56,271 nucleotides of DNA from JBJENW01 sp051880395 (lineage in GTDB: Bacteria > Bacillota > Clostridia > Lachnospirales > Lachnospiraceae), in contig JBJENW010000204.1 in the NCBI GenBank assembly GCA_051880395.1, positions 1 through 56,271 of the forward strand, written 5' to 3'. This document shows positions 8,652 to 16,474 of the stretch, in pieces. The notes under the pieces were generated by a model that did no database searches, was not told the origin of the DNA, and saw only the letters and a list, made by a program, of their open reading frames with translations. Numbering within the stretch: position 1 is the stretch's first letter; every line of letters begins with the position of its first letter. The position numbers and the translations under genes were made by a program.

Positions 8652-9596
8652 TTAATATTCTCCATCATCCCAATCATCAATAAATGCATCGTATGGGAAT
8701 GCTCCTGCAAATTGGTTGGGATGAAGCTTTACATATAAATTTCGTATTTTGGTTCTGGCATTTCCAAAATAAGGAGTGACAGAGCCATCGAATAAAAGGC
8801 TGTTGCTTATATTGTTTAATTCCCCAAGCAAACCAAACACATATGACTTTAAGGTTGGATCAGCAAACACATCTGCTTTTGACATCCACTTAGTTTCGTA
8901 CAAGTCTTTTATTTTACAAGGCAGAGTCCTGTCGATTAATGATTCAGCATAGTTTTCTCCGATGAGAACAACCATGATTTCGTCATAATCTGCGGTGAAC
9001 TCTTGAAGTAGTAAATTATCTTCAGAAGAATATGGTGATTCATCTGCCTGTTTTTCAGGAAGCTGAACACTCGTTGTTCCAATAGCACTGTTTCCGTTTA
9101 ATTCGTTTGACAGGGTGCTTATTGCGTTACCCCACGCATCGGCTACTGCCTGCCCAGATGCTAGTATCTTTTCTTCAATAATGTTATGCGGGGTTTTATC
9201 AGCACTCTTAGGAGTGCTTTTTTCTTTGCCTGAAGCCTCTCTTAAGATTTCCAAAAACAGGTCTGTAATTTTAAGTGAAGCATTTAAAGAGTTAATATCT
9301 GGGATATCGTCCTTGAATTCATCAGCAAGCAGTTGTGCAGTTGTATCTCCGAAACCTTCAAGGTATGAAGGAAATTCATCGCCATCACTTAAGTTTGCCA
9401 ATATAAGAGCAGCAACCTTTGAAATACTTGTATTGCCATTAAAGTATGCTTTAAAAGTATCCGGGCTAGTGTCTGCTAATAATTCTGGTCCACTATCATT
9501 CATCATTGCTTCAAAAATGGTCTTCGTAAATATTTTGGTATTACTTTTTCCGCCAATTACATTCTTTAGTTTCTTTGCAAAAATCTTAAATTCCAT
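8652..9596 (-). CDS. unknown acidic 314-residue protein, first gene of the helicase-endonuclease operon
   Basis: I do not recognise this protein. Residues 1-120 look helical (MEFKIFAKKLKNVIGG onward), with STSISKVAAL-like helices that could form a divergent DNA-binding domain. Residues 125-200 are Ser/Glu/Gln-rich and probably a linker. Residues 200-314 form a second compact domain ending in an acidic DWDDGEY tail. No signal peptide or membrane segment is seen. The start has AAGGTGGTGG upstream. The 15-bp gap to the helicase suggests the two act together, for example as DNA-binding or regulatory partner. A long antisense frame over it is a shadow. Confidence 0.6.
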   Translation of the reverse strand: MEFKIFAKKLKNVIGGKSNTKIFTKTIFEAMMNDSGPELLADTSPDTFKAYFNGNTSISKVAALILANLSDGDEFPSYLEGFGDTTAQLLADEFKDDIPDINSLNASLKITDLFLEILREASGKEKSTPKSADKTPHNIIEEKILASGQAVADAWGNAISTLSNELNGNSAIGTTSVQLPEKQADESPYSSEDNLLLQEFTADYDEIMVVLIGENYAESLIDRTLPCKIKDLYETKWMSKADVFADPTLKSYVFGLLGELNNISNSLLFDGSVTPYFGNARTKIRNLYVKLHPNQFAGAFPYDAFIDDWDDGEY

Positions 9597-9632
9597 AGTT
9601 CCACCACCTTAAGTGTCTATTAATACCCAAGC

Positions 9633-9657
9633 CTACCCGTCGCTACCAAGTTCTACC
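9633..9657 (-). promoter_or_regulatory. three GGTAG repeats with 10-bp period upstream of the helicase operon
   Basis: On the plus strand CTACC starts at 9633, 9643 and 9653, exactly one helical turn apart. A fourth CTACC occurs at 9739. They lie 37-61 bp before the start of the 314-residue protein, where an operator would sit. They mirror the 10-bp iterons in front of the methyltransferase operon, but with a different sequence. No convincing minus-strand -35/-10 pair was found. Confidence 0.45.
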
Positions 9658-9918
9658 GAGCTAATGTTTTATACTCGTAAGTGTAAAAACAAGTAACAAG
9701 GCGCTTACATAGATTCAGTGGGTGTGTGGGAATTGGTCTACCCATTATTATATCAGAAAAAATCAAAAAATTCTACACTTTTCCACGAGTCAAATATGCG
9801 TTCGCAGAAAATTATTCGTTTATACATATTTTTAGTTCATTTAGAAATGAAACTCTGACATTTGAATTCAACCAAGTGTCAGAAGCACATAAATAAATAT
9901 CACAAGGCCTGATTAGCT

Positions 9919-9993
9919 ATAAGGGCATTGGGATACAGATATCGGCACCAACCACAGGACAACCTGTGGAGGTTGCGATAGAAGTACCCTTAT
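9919..9993 (+). ncRNA. candidate structured leader RNA of the phage early operon
   Basis: A nested structure can be drawn by eye. The closing stem is ATAAGGG (9919-9925) with CCCTTAT (9987-9993). Inside it TATCG (9940-9944) pairs with CGATA (9976-9980), CAACC (949-953) with GGTTG (971-975), and ACAGG (954-958) with CCTGT (963-967) around an ACAA loop. GCA-C and GGA remain as bulges. It lies in the 500-bp gap between the divergent accessory operon and the first phage gene. It does not match a riboswitch consensus I know. A regulatory leader or antitermination element is plausible. Confidence 0.55.
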
Positions 9994-10029
9994 TTCCTTA
10001 TACTCATTTTCAGGTAACACGGGTCGGTA

Positions 10030-10055
10030 CTTCTAAAGCACCGGCCCATTTTGTA
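10030..10055 (+). terminator. hairpin with weak T-tract before the sigma-like gene (attenuator-like)
   Basis: GGGTCGGT pairs with ACCGGCCC (one wobble), and CTT/AAG continue the stem above an A-C mismatch, followed by ATTTTGT. It could end the leader RNA upstream or act as an attenuator. The rest of 9597-10098 holds the iterons, the leader RNA, a 10-bp TTGAATTCAA palindrome near 9860 and a weak TTCAAC-17-TAAATA promoter candidate. Confidence 0.5.
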
Positions 10056-10098
10056 TTCCTTGCCCTTCCGCAAAGAGTCAGGCGGAAAGGACAAGAGA

Positions 10099-10593
10099 AT
10101 GAAATTAAAGGTTCGTTATGAAAATGAGTTCCAGACAATTGAACTGGACGCAAAATCAATGGATGAGATGTGGGTCAGCCTGTCTTTAGAGGATGGCGAA
10201 AATCTCACACAGGAAGAAAAAGAAAACATGATTCAGGATGCATTTGAAGAGATGTTCAATAAGCCTGAATACAACAACTGGCACAAGTTTGACCGCCATC
10301 GTGGAAATTTAAAGAAACAGTTCCGTAAAGAAGATGAGGATGCTGACGAAAGTGATGGCTTGGACACAGTTGGAGATTACTCGCAAGAGGAAGAACGCAA
10401 CCGTCAGTATGAATATGAAGATTTATGCCAGAAACTCCGTACCGTGTTAAAGCCTGAGTATGCTGAAGTCATCATTGCTGTGTGTTTGGATGAACTGACG
10501 CCGGAAGAATATGCAGCTACCACAGGCGAAAAGAGAGATACCGTCTATAAACGTCTGCAAAGAGCAAAGAAAAAATTTCAGGAATTTTTATAA
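10099..10593 (+). CDS. phage sigma-70 region 4-like protein
   Basis: The 164-residue protein is acidic in its first 110 residues. It ends with a sigma region 4-type helix-turn-helix: LKPEYAEVIIAVCLDELTPE then EYAATTGEKRDTVYKRLQRA. The start is ATG 10099 behind GGCGGAAAGG; the longer TTG-started reading adds non-conserved residues. Such proteins open the early operons of Clostridia phages and conjugative elements, usually just before an antirepressor or replication genes, as here. It may redirect host RNA polymerase or just bind DNA. Its stop is followed at once by the first copy of the repeated hairpin motif. Confidence 0.75.
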   Translation: MKLKVRYENEFQTIELDAKSMDEMWVSLSLEDGENLTQEEKENMIQDAFEEMFNKPEYNNWHKFDRHRGNLKKQFRKEDEDADESDGLDTVGDYSQEEERNRQYEYEDLCQKLRTVLKPEYAEVIIAVCLDELTPEEYAATTGEKRDTVYKRLQRAKKKFQEFL

Positions 10594-10595
10594 AA

Positions 10596-10637
10596 CTGTC
10601 CAATCGAACCCTCTCCCAAGGCTACAAGGTAGAGGGT
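10596..10637 (+). ncRNA. repeated hairpin RNA motif, copy 1 (5' UTR of antirepressor)
   Basis: CTGTCCAAT at 10596-10604 is followed by a hairpin: ACCCTCT (10608-10614) pairs perfectly with AGAGGGT (10631-10637). The apical loop AAGGCTACAA (10618-10627) matches the loops of copies 2 and 3 at the GGCTA core. It lies 33 bp before the antirepressor start. Confidence 0.65.
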
Positions 10638-10669
10638 CAACCTCAAATAAATTACAGGAGGTAATTCAG

Positions 10670-11470
10670 ATGAGCGAATTACAGGTTTTTAATAATGCGG
10701 AATTTGGCTCTGTTCGCACAATGTCTATTAATGGTGAGCCATATTTTGTCGGTAAAGATGTAGCTTCTATTTTAGGATATGCAAAGCCTCTTAATGCACT
10801 GGCTATGCACGTTGATGAAGATGACTCCCTAAAACAGGGACTCATCGACAGTATGGGAAGAACGCAGGAAACCATTTTTATCAACGAGTCCGGTCTTTAC
10901 AGTCTTATTTTTTCAAGCAAGCTGCCGACTGCTAAAAAGTTCAAACACTGGGTAACAAGTGAGGTTCTCCCTGCTATCCGCAAGCATGGTGTTTATGCAG
11001 TGGACGAGGTACTGAATGACCCGGATATGCTGATTGCAGCACTGACCGAGTTAAAGGCAGAACGTGAAAAGACAAAAGCTCTGATGGAAACGGTAGCAGT
11101 ACAGAAACAGCAGATTACTGAAATGAAACCCAAGGCGAGTTATTACGATGTGGTGCTGAATTGCAAGGATCTCGTGGCAATCTCCGTAATCGCAAAGGAT
11201 TATGGATGGAGTGCAAACCGTATGAATCAGTATCTTCATGAAAAAGGTGTGCAGTATAAGCAGGGCAACAAAATCTGGCTGTTGTATCAGAAGTATGCAG
11301 AGATGGGTTACACCAGCACAAAGACTCACAGTTATCCGGGCAGTGACGGTTCGATGCACACAGCGGTTCATACATACTGGACTCAGGCAGGACGTCTTTT
11401 CATCTATGAACTGTTAAAGGCAGACGGTATTTTACCAACGATGGAGAGGGAGGATGCAGATGACAGATAA
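10670..11470 (+). CDS. phage antirepressor (BRO-N plus KilA-C domains)
   Basis: The start is ATG 10670 behind ACAGGAGGT, giving 266 residues. Residues 8-100 are a BRO-N/AntA-type domain (EPYFVGKDVASILGYAKP, FINESGLYSLIFSSKL, FKHWVTSEVLPAIRKHGVYA). A coiled linker follows to 145, then a KilA-C/ANT domain (VAISVIAKDYGWSANRMNQY, QAGRLFIYELL). Such proteins relieve phage repression or regulate early genes by binding DNA or repressor. It is co-directional with the sigma-like gene and overlaps the next gene by 11 bp. The structured motif in its 5' UTR suggests post-transcriptional control. Confidence 0.85.
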   Translation: MSELQVFNNAEFGSVRTMSINGEPYFVGKDVASILGYAKPLNALAMHVDEDDSLKQGLIDSMGRTQETIFINESGLYSLIFSSKLPTAKKFKHWVTSEVLPAIRKHGVYAVDEVLNDPDMLIAALTELKAEREKTKALMETVAVQKQQITEMKPKASYYDVVLNCKDLVAISVIAKDYGWSANRMNQYLHEKGVQYKQGNKIWLLYQKYAEMGYTSTKTHSYPGSDGSMHTAVHTYWTQAGRLFIYELLKADGILPTMEREDADDR

Positions 11471-11888
11471 ATCTAACGCAGAAAGTTACTATAACTCTTC
11501 TACCTATAAGGCATTAAACCGTATTGAAAAGGAAGAAAGGGCAGCAAGAAAAGCTGCCTCTTTCAAGCCTGTGGTGTATGTGTGCAGTCCTTATTCCGGG
11601 GACATTGAGAGAAATACTGCCAATGCAAGAATGTATTCAAGATTTGCTGTTGCGAAGAATACCATTCCGTTTGCACCACATCTCTTGCTGCCACAGTACA
11701 TTTCAGAAGAGCATGAGCGTGGTCTTGCTATGTTCATGAATAAAGTGTTCCTCGGTAAATGTGATGAACTGTGGGTGTTCGGTAACAAAATTACAGATGG
11801 CATGGAGGAAGAAATTGAACTGGCAGGAAAAATGAGAAAGAAAATCAGATATTTTTCTGAAGATTTGCAGGAGGTGGAGACGGAATGA
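11460..11888 (+). CDS. DUF4406/nucleoside 2-deoxyribosyltransferase-like protein
   Basis: The start is ATG 11460, because GAGGGAGG lies 6 bp upstream; ATG 11454 is too close to it. The 142-residue protein has VVYVCSPYSGDIERN, FAPHLLLPQY and KCDELWVFGNKITDGME. This is the Rossmann-like layout of DUF4406, related to nucleoside deoxyribosyltransferases. In phages these proteins may act on nucleotides or NAD-related ligands, but activity is unproven. The gene overlaps the primase gene by 4 bp (ATGA), so translation is coupled. Confidence 0.75.
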   Translation: MTDKSNAESYYNSSTYKALNRIEKEERAARKAASFKPVVYVCSPYSGDIERNTANARMYSRFAVAKNTIPFAPHLLLPQYISEEHERGLAMFMNKVFLGKCDELWVFGNKITDGMEEEIELAGKMRKKIRYFSEDLQEVETE

Positions 11889-14131
11889 AATTGACGGTTT
11901 ATACGGCAGACTGCGTGGGCAGTCTGTCTAACTGTGTTTATCCAAATAAACAGATTATTACGGATGAAACGGTTATGGCTGAGGCAGTGAAACATGACCA
12001 TGTCACTGCAGAATACAAGGATCATTATCGTGGGAACTCCAATTTTATAACAGCCGATAACGTTCCACTTGACTGTGATAATGACCACAGCGATGACCCG
12101 GATGACTGGATTACTCCGTTTGAGGTTGCCATGGCTTTCCCGGATGTTGCTTTTGTGGCCGTGTACAGCAGAAATCATATGAAAGTAAAAGACGGAAAAT
12201 CAGCCCGTCCCAGATTCCATGTGTACTTTGTTATCCCGGAGATTACTGACTCTAAAGAATATACAGTTTTAAAGAAACGCATCGCAGCTTCGTTTCCATA
12301 CTTTGACGGGAACGCACTGGACAGTGCAAGACTGCTTTTCGGTGTGTCTGCACCACAGGTGGAATTTTATGATGGCAGCAGTAACATTGTAGATTTTCTT
12401 GATGACCAGGAATTTGAAACCTGGGATAAGCAGACAAGCCTTGTGCCACAGGGAAAGCGTAACAGTACCATGTCCCATTATGCAGGAAGAATCATCAAAC
12501 GCTATGGAGATACGGAAGAGGCATATCAGCTTTATTTACAGAAAGCAGAAAAATGTGATCCTCCGCTTGATGATGTGGAACTGAAAACCATCTGGAACAG
12601 TGCGTTAAAGTTTGGTGCAAAGGTATCTGCACAGGAAGGCTATATCCCGCCGGAACAGTACAATGCAGGCTACGAACTGAAACCGGAAGATTTTTCTGAT
12701 GTGGGGCAGGCTGTTGTCATGGCAAGGGAATATAACGAAAGTCTCAGATATTCCCCTTCCACGGGCTACCTTGTTTACAACGGCAGTTTTTGGGAAGAGT
12801 CAGATCCGTTAGCACAGGCAGTGGCACAGGAACTTACTACCCGCCAGCTTGCCGAGGCAGAAACAGAGATTAAGAAAAGGCTCAAAGAAATGGAGCAGAA
12901 TGGTGCTTTTGAAATACTGGCACAGATGGGTGCGAAAAAAGCGGTTGCAGCTTTTAATGAAGAGCAGGCTCATTCCTATGAATTATATGAGGATGCCGTC
13001 AATTATAAAAAGTATGCCATCAAACGCAGGGATTCCAAGTACATCACATCGGCACTGAAAGAAGTAAGACCGATGGTAAGCATCACGCAGACACTTCTGG
13101 ATGGAGATGAGTTCCTGTTAAATGCCCCCGGCGGAACCTATGACCTTCGTAAAGGTGTGGGTGTTGTAAAAGAACACGATGCATTTGACTATATTACAAA
13201 ACAGACTGCCGTGGATCCGGGTGATGTGGGTGCAGATTTGTGGGAGAACGCACTGGATACGTTCTTCTGCAAAGATAAAACGCTCATTGATTATGTACAG
13301 AAAATAGTGGGTCTGTCTGCTATCGGAAAAGTATATGTGGAGGCACTGATTATTGCATACGGCGAGGGACGTAATGGTAAGTCCACCTTCTGGAACGTGG
13401 TATCCAGAGTGCTGGGTGCTTACAGCGGTAACATTTCCGCAGATGTTCTGACGGTCGGGTGTAAAAGAAATGTGAAACCGGAACTTGCGGAGGCAAAGGG
13501 GAAGAGACTGCTGATTGCGGCAGAGCTGGAAGAAGGGATGCGTCTTAACACTTCCAATGTAAAACAACTTTGCTCTACGGATGAGATTTATGCAGAGAAA
13601 AAATACAAAGCCCCCTTTTCTTATATTCCAAGCCATACACTTGTGCTTTATACCAACCACCTGCCGAAGGTCGGTGCGATTGACAAAGGTACATGGCGAA
13701 GGCTGATTGTGATTCCTTTTGAGGCAAAGATTGAAGGCAGTAATGATGTGAAGAACTTTGCAGATTATCTGTTTGAGAATGCCGGAGGTGCGATTCTGTC
13801 CTGGGTTATTGCGGGTGCAAAAAAGGTAATCGAGGATGATTACCATATTGAGCCTCCGCAGAAAGTACAGGATGCAATCCGCAAGTATAAGGAAAATAAT
13901 GACTGGATGGCACATTTTCTTACGGAATGCTGTGAAGTGGATGAAAGCTACACGGCAAAGTCAGGAGAGGTGTATAACTCATACCGGGCGTATTGTACCC
14001 AGGTGGGTGACTTTATTCGCAGTACGGCTGATTTTTACACTGCCTTGGAAAGCAGCGGTTTCGACCGTAAAAAGACAAGGGATTGTAACCTTATTATCGG
14101 TCTGCGATTAAAGTCAGAGTTCCTGGAATAA
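11885..14131 (+). CDS. phage primase-helicase (AEP-type primase plus D5/SF3 helicase)
   Basis: The 748-residue replication protein begins with an archaeo-eukaryotic-type primase-like domain: LDCDND near residue 62 as metal ligands, VAVYSRNH and RPRFHVYF near 108. The middle is a D5_N-type region. The C-terminal half is a superfamily 3 helicase with Walker A YGEGRNGKST near 494, Walker B-like LLIAAELEEG and LVLYTNHLP as sensor region. It primes and unwinds phage DNA. It overlaps the previous gene by 4 bp and has GGAGGTGGAG upstream. A 17-bp inverted repeat directly after its stop may be the origin. Domain order and length match the family. Confidence 0.9.
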   Translation: MKLTVYTADCVGSLSNCVYPNKQIITDETVMAEAVKHDHVTAEYKDHYRGNSNFITADNVPLDCDNDHSDDPDDWITPFEVAMAFPDVAFVAVYSRNHMKVKDGKSARPRFHVYFVIPEITDSKEYTVLKKRIAASFPYFDGNALDSARLLFGVSAPQVEFYDGSSNIVDFLDDQEFETWDKQTSLVPQGKRNSTMSHYAGRIIKRYGDTEEAYQLYLQKAEKCDPPLDDVELKTIWNSALKFGAKVSAQEGYIPPEQYNAGYELKPEDFSDVGQAVVMAREYNESLRYSPSTGYLVYNGSFWEESDPLAQAVAQELTTRQLAEAETEIKKRLKEMEQNGAFEILAQMGAKKAVAAFNEEQAHSYELYEDAVNYKKYAIKRRDSKYITSALKEVRPMVSITQTLLDGDEFLLNAPGGTYDLRKGVGVVKEHDAFDYITKQTAVDPGDVGADLWENALDTFFCKDKTLIDYVQKIVGLSAIGKVYVEALIIAYGEGRNGKSTFWNVVSRVLGAYSGNISADVLTVGCKRNVKPELAEAKGKRLLIAAELEEGMRLNTSNVKQLCSTDEIYAEKKYKAPFSYIPSHTLVLYTNHLPKVGAIDKGTWRRLIVIPFEAKIEGSNDVKNFADYLFENAGGAILSWVIAGAKKVIEDDYHIEPPQKVQDAIRKYKENNDWMAHFLTECCEVDESYTAKSGEVYNSYRAYCTQVGDFIRSTADFYTALESSGFDRKKTRDCNLIIGLRLKSEFLE

Positions 14132-14147
14132 CAAGATATTTTCTATA

Positions 14148-14247
14148 ATGTGGAGGTCTATGGATGTCTTTTCTATAACTATTCTTAAAGGCATAAAAAA
14201 TAAGATATATATAAAGTTAGGGAAATACACTCCATAGACCTCCACAT
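14148..14247 (+). repeat. 17-bp perfect inverted repeat flanking an AT-rich loop: candidate replication origin
   Basis: ATGTGGAGGTCTATGGA at 14148-14164 is the exact reverse complement of 14231-14247. The 66 bases between are strongly AT-rich, and TTTTCTATAA occurs just before and just after the left arm. It fills the non-coding gap between primase-helicase and VRR-NUC genes, where phage origins commonly lie. The right arm overlaps no coding sequence. A regulatory RNA structure is the alternative. Confidence 0.55.
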
Positions 14248-14272
14248 AACCCATTGGATGGAGGTGGCAGAT

Positions 14273-14554
14273 TTGAGAGAAAAAGAAATAGAACAGAAAT
14301 TAGTAACCGAAGTAAAACGATGTGGCGGTATCTGTCCGAAGTTTGTATCTCCGGGATTTGACGGAATGCCGGACCGCCTGGTGCTGTTGCCAGGAGGCAG
14401 GTTTGCTTTTGTGGAAGTAAAAGCACCGGGAGAAAAGCCAAGACCATTACAGACCGCAAGACATAAACTTTTAAGAAAGCTGGGTTTTTCAGTATATGTC
14501 CTGGATGGCATGGAGCAGATAGGAGGAATTCTTGATGAAATACAAGCCGCATAG
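14273..14554 (+). CDS. VRR-NUC domain nuclease
   Basis: This 93-residue stand-alone VRR-NUC protein belongs to the PD-(D/E)XK fold. EIEQKLVTEVKRCGGICPK is the first helix, GMPDRLVLLPGG carries the Asp, and FAFVEVKAPGEKPRPLQ carries the Glu-x-Lys pair. The start is TTG 14273, because GGAGGTGG ends 6 bp before it; ATG 14258 lies in front of that site. Phage VRR-NUC proteins are thought to process branched DNA with the adjacent helicase. It overlaps the helicase gene by 20 bp in the usual phage order. Confidence 0.85.
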   Translation: MREKEIEQKLVTEVKRCGGICPKFVSPGFDGMPDRLVLLPGGRFAFVEVKAPGEKPRPLQTARHKLLRKLGFSVYVLDGMEQIGGILDEIQAA

Positions 14555-15929
14555 TTATCAGACCTTTGCCACACAGTACATTGAAAATCATAAGGTGGCG
14601 GCAGTCCTGCTTGATATGGGTTTGGGAAAAACAAGTATCACGCTGACTGCAGTTAATGACCTGCTTTTTGACAGCTTTGATGTACATAAGGTTCTGGTAA
14701 TTGCACCACTTCGTGTGGCAAGGAATACATGGAGTGCTGAAATTGATAAGTGGGAGCATCTGTCCGACCTTATTTATGCGGTTGCTGTCGGAACGGAAAA
14801 AGAAAGGCTTTCTGCCTTAACATCGCAGGCGGATATTTATATTATCAATCGTGAAAATGTACAGTGGCTTGTGGAGTCAAGCGGTATTCCCTTTGATTAT
14901 GACATGGTTGTTGTGGATGAACTTTCCTCTTTCAAGAATCACCAGTCAAAACGTTTCAAGGCACTTATGAAAGTAAGACCGTCAGTACAGAGGATAGTTG
15001 GTCTAACGGGAACACCAAGCAGTAACGGACTTATGGATTTGTTTGCAGAATTTAAACTGCTTGATATGGGAGAACGGCTCGGAAGGTTTATCGGTCAGTT
15101 CAGAACAGCATACTTTAAACCGGACAGAATGAACGGACCAGTTGTGTATTCGTATAAACCCCTTCCCGGTGCAGAGGAGCGTATTTATCAGAAAATCTCT
15201 GACATTACCATTTCCATGAAAGCCACTGACCATTTGAAGATGCCGGAGCTGGTATCTTCCGAATATGCCGTTTATCTGTCGGATGAAGAAAAAGAACGCT
15301 ATGAGGAAATGAAAAGGGATCTGGTACTGTCACTGCCGGATGGCGAAATAACGGTGGCCAATGCAGCATCGCTTTCCGGAAAACTGACCCAGATGGCAAA
15401 CGGAGCGGTCTATTCCGATGATGAAGAAATTATAGAAATCCATAACCGTAAGCTGGATGCACTGGAAGACATTATCGAGGCGGCAAATGGCAAACCGATA
15501 CTTGTGGCATATTGGTATCAGCACGATTATGACAGAATCGTAAAAAGGCTTACGAAAATCGGCATTGATTTTCAGAAACTTGATACCGATGCCAGCATTA
15601 GGAAGTGGAATGAAGGAAATTTGCCTGTGGCACTGATACATCCTGCCTCTGCAGGACATGGCCTTAATTTACAAAGCGGTGGTTCCATCCTTGTGTGGTT
15701 TGGACTTACATGGTCATTGGAACTGTATCAGCAGACCGTTGCAAGACTCTGGAGACAGGGTCAGACCTCAAATACCGTTTCGGTACTTCACCTGACTGCC
15801 AGGGGTACCATTGATGAAAGGATTATGAGGGCGTTATCCTTAAAGGAGAATACGCAGACCGCTTTAATCGAGGCGGTCAAAGCAGACATGACAATCCAAG
15901 GGAATAAAATACCGGAGGTGTCAAAATGA
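14535..15929 (+). CDS. SNF2-type superfamily 2 helicase/translocase
   Basis: The 464-residue protein has a full superfamily 2 core of SNF2 type: Walker A LLDMGLGKTS near residue 25, VVDELSSFKNH (motif II) near 126, VGLTGTPSSN (motif III), and in the second lobe GHGLNLQSGG and QTVARLWRQGQ (motif VI). It starts at ATG 14535, 8 bp after AGGAGG. Its position directly after VRR-NUC is standard in these phages; the pair probably remodels or resolves replication intermediates. Its stop overlaps the next start (ATGA). Confidence 0.9.
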   Translation: MKYKPHSYQTFATQYIENHKVAAVLLDMGLGKTSITLTAVNDLLFDSFDVHKVLVIAPLRVARNTWSAEIDKWEHLSDLIYAVAVGTEKERLSALTSQADIYIINRENVQWLVESSGIPFDYDMVVVDELSSFKNHQSKRFKALMKVRPSVQRIVGLTGTPSSNGLMDLFAEFKLLDMGERLGRFIGQFRTAYFKPDRMNGPVVYSYKPLPGAEERIYQKISDITISMKATDHLKMPELVSSEYAVYLSDEEKERYEEMKRDLVLSLPDGEITVANAASLSGKLTQMANGAVYSDDEEIIEIHNRKLDALEDIIEAANGKPILVAYWYQHDYDRIVKRLTKIGIDFQKLDTDASIRKWNEGNLPVALIHPASAGHGLNLQSGGSILVWFGLTWSLELYQQTVARLWRQGQTSNTVSVLHLTARGTIDERIMRALSLKENTQTALIEAVKADMTIQGNKIPEVSK

Positions 15930-16342
15930 CAGCAAAAGAATATTTAGGACAGGCTCGTTTTTTAGATATGCGTATTAATTCCAAGATTCAGCAGGTTGCA
16001 TCATTGAATGAACTGGCTACAAAGTGTACTGCTACAATATCTGATATGCCGGGGAATCCAAACCGTGGAGGATCCCGTATGGCAGATGCTGTAATCAAGA
16101 TTATTGACTTGCAGGAAGAAATCAACCGTGATATTGATAAACTTGTGGAACTGAAACGGGAAATTATGGAGGTTATCAGGGCAGTTCCCAATGCGGAGTA
16201 TCAGACGGTTCTTGAGAAACGGTATCTGTGTTTTAGTGCATGGGAGCAGATAGCCGTGGACATGAACTACAGCATTCAGCACATTCACCGTATGCACTCT
16301 GCAGCTTTGAATGAAATCACCGTTCCCCATGATGAGAGTTAA
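15926..16342 (+). CDS. DUF1492/ArpU-like sigma-type late regulator
   Basis: The 138-residue protein has a long helical N-terminal part (residues 1-85). It ends in a sigma region 4-like helix-turn-helix, LEKRYLCFSAWEQIAVDMNY followed by SIQHIHRMHSAAL. DUF1492/ArpU proteins sit at the end of early operons and activate late transcription. This one is followed by a candidate late promoter (TATAAT at 16378-16383 without a -35 box), then HNH and terminase genes. Binding there is inferred. Confidence 0.8.
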   Translation: MTAKEYLGQARFLDMRINSKIQQVASLNELATKCTATISDMPGNPNRGGSRMADAVIKIIDLQEEINRDIDKLVELKREIMEVIRAVPNAEYQTVLEKRYLCFSAWEQIAVDMNYSIQHIHRMHSAALNEITVPHDES

Positions 16343-16377
16343 TGTGATAGAATGAGAGTCCCCTGCTGTGATATGAT

Positions 16378-16383
16378 TATAAT
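16378..16383 (+). promoter_or_regulatory. candidate late promoter -10 box
   Basis: TATAAT lies 36 bp after the DUF1492 stop codon. No TTGACA-like box is found 16-18 bp upstream (GAGAGT instead), as expected if a phage activator supplies the upstream contact. It would drive the packaging and structural genes. Confidence 0.45.
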
Positions 16384-16414
16384 GCAAAAAGAATAATAAA
16401 CGGGCAACCGTAAC

Positions 16415-16450
16415 AAGCCTTTGTGGGTGTGATACCTGCAAGGGCTTTTC
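16415..16450 (+). terminator. hairpin between early and late regions
   Basis: AAGCCTTTG (16415-16423) pairs with CAAGGGCTT (16439-16447) with one wobble, followed by TTCTT. It looks like a modest terminator, possibly ending early transcription or acting as an antitermination target. Confidence 0.5.
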
Positions 16451-16474
16451 TTATGCAAAAAGGGAGGTGTGGTA

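Noticed and set aside
9115..9612. 165-residue plus-strand reading frame over the 314-residue gene
   Set aside because: It is antisense to a gene with a strong Shine-Dalgarno site and operon context, and its translation is low-complexity Ser/Leu/Ala-rich with no recognisable domain.
10511..10669. N-terminal extension of the antirepressor frame
   Set aside because: It overlaps the sigma-like gene and the hairpin motif, while ATG 10670 has a textbook AGGAGGT site and begins the conserved domain.
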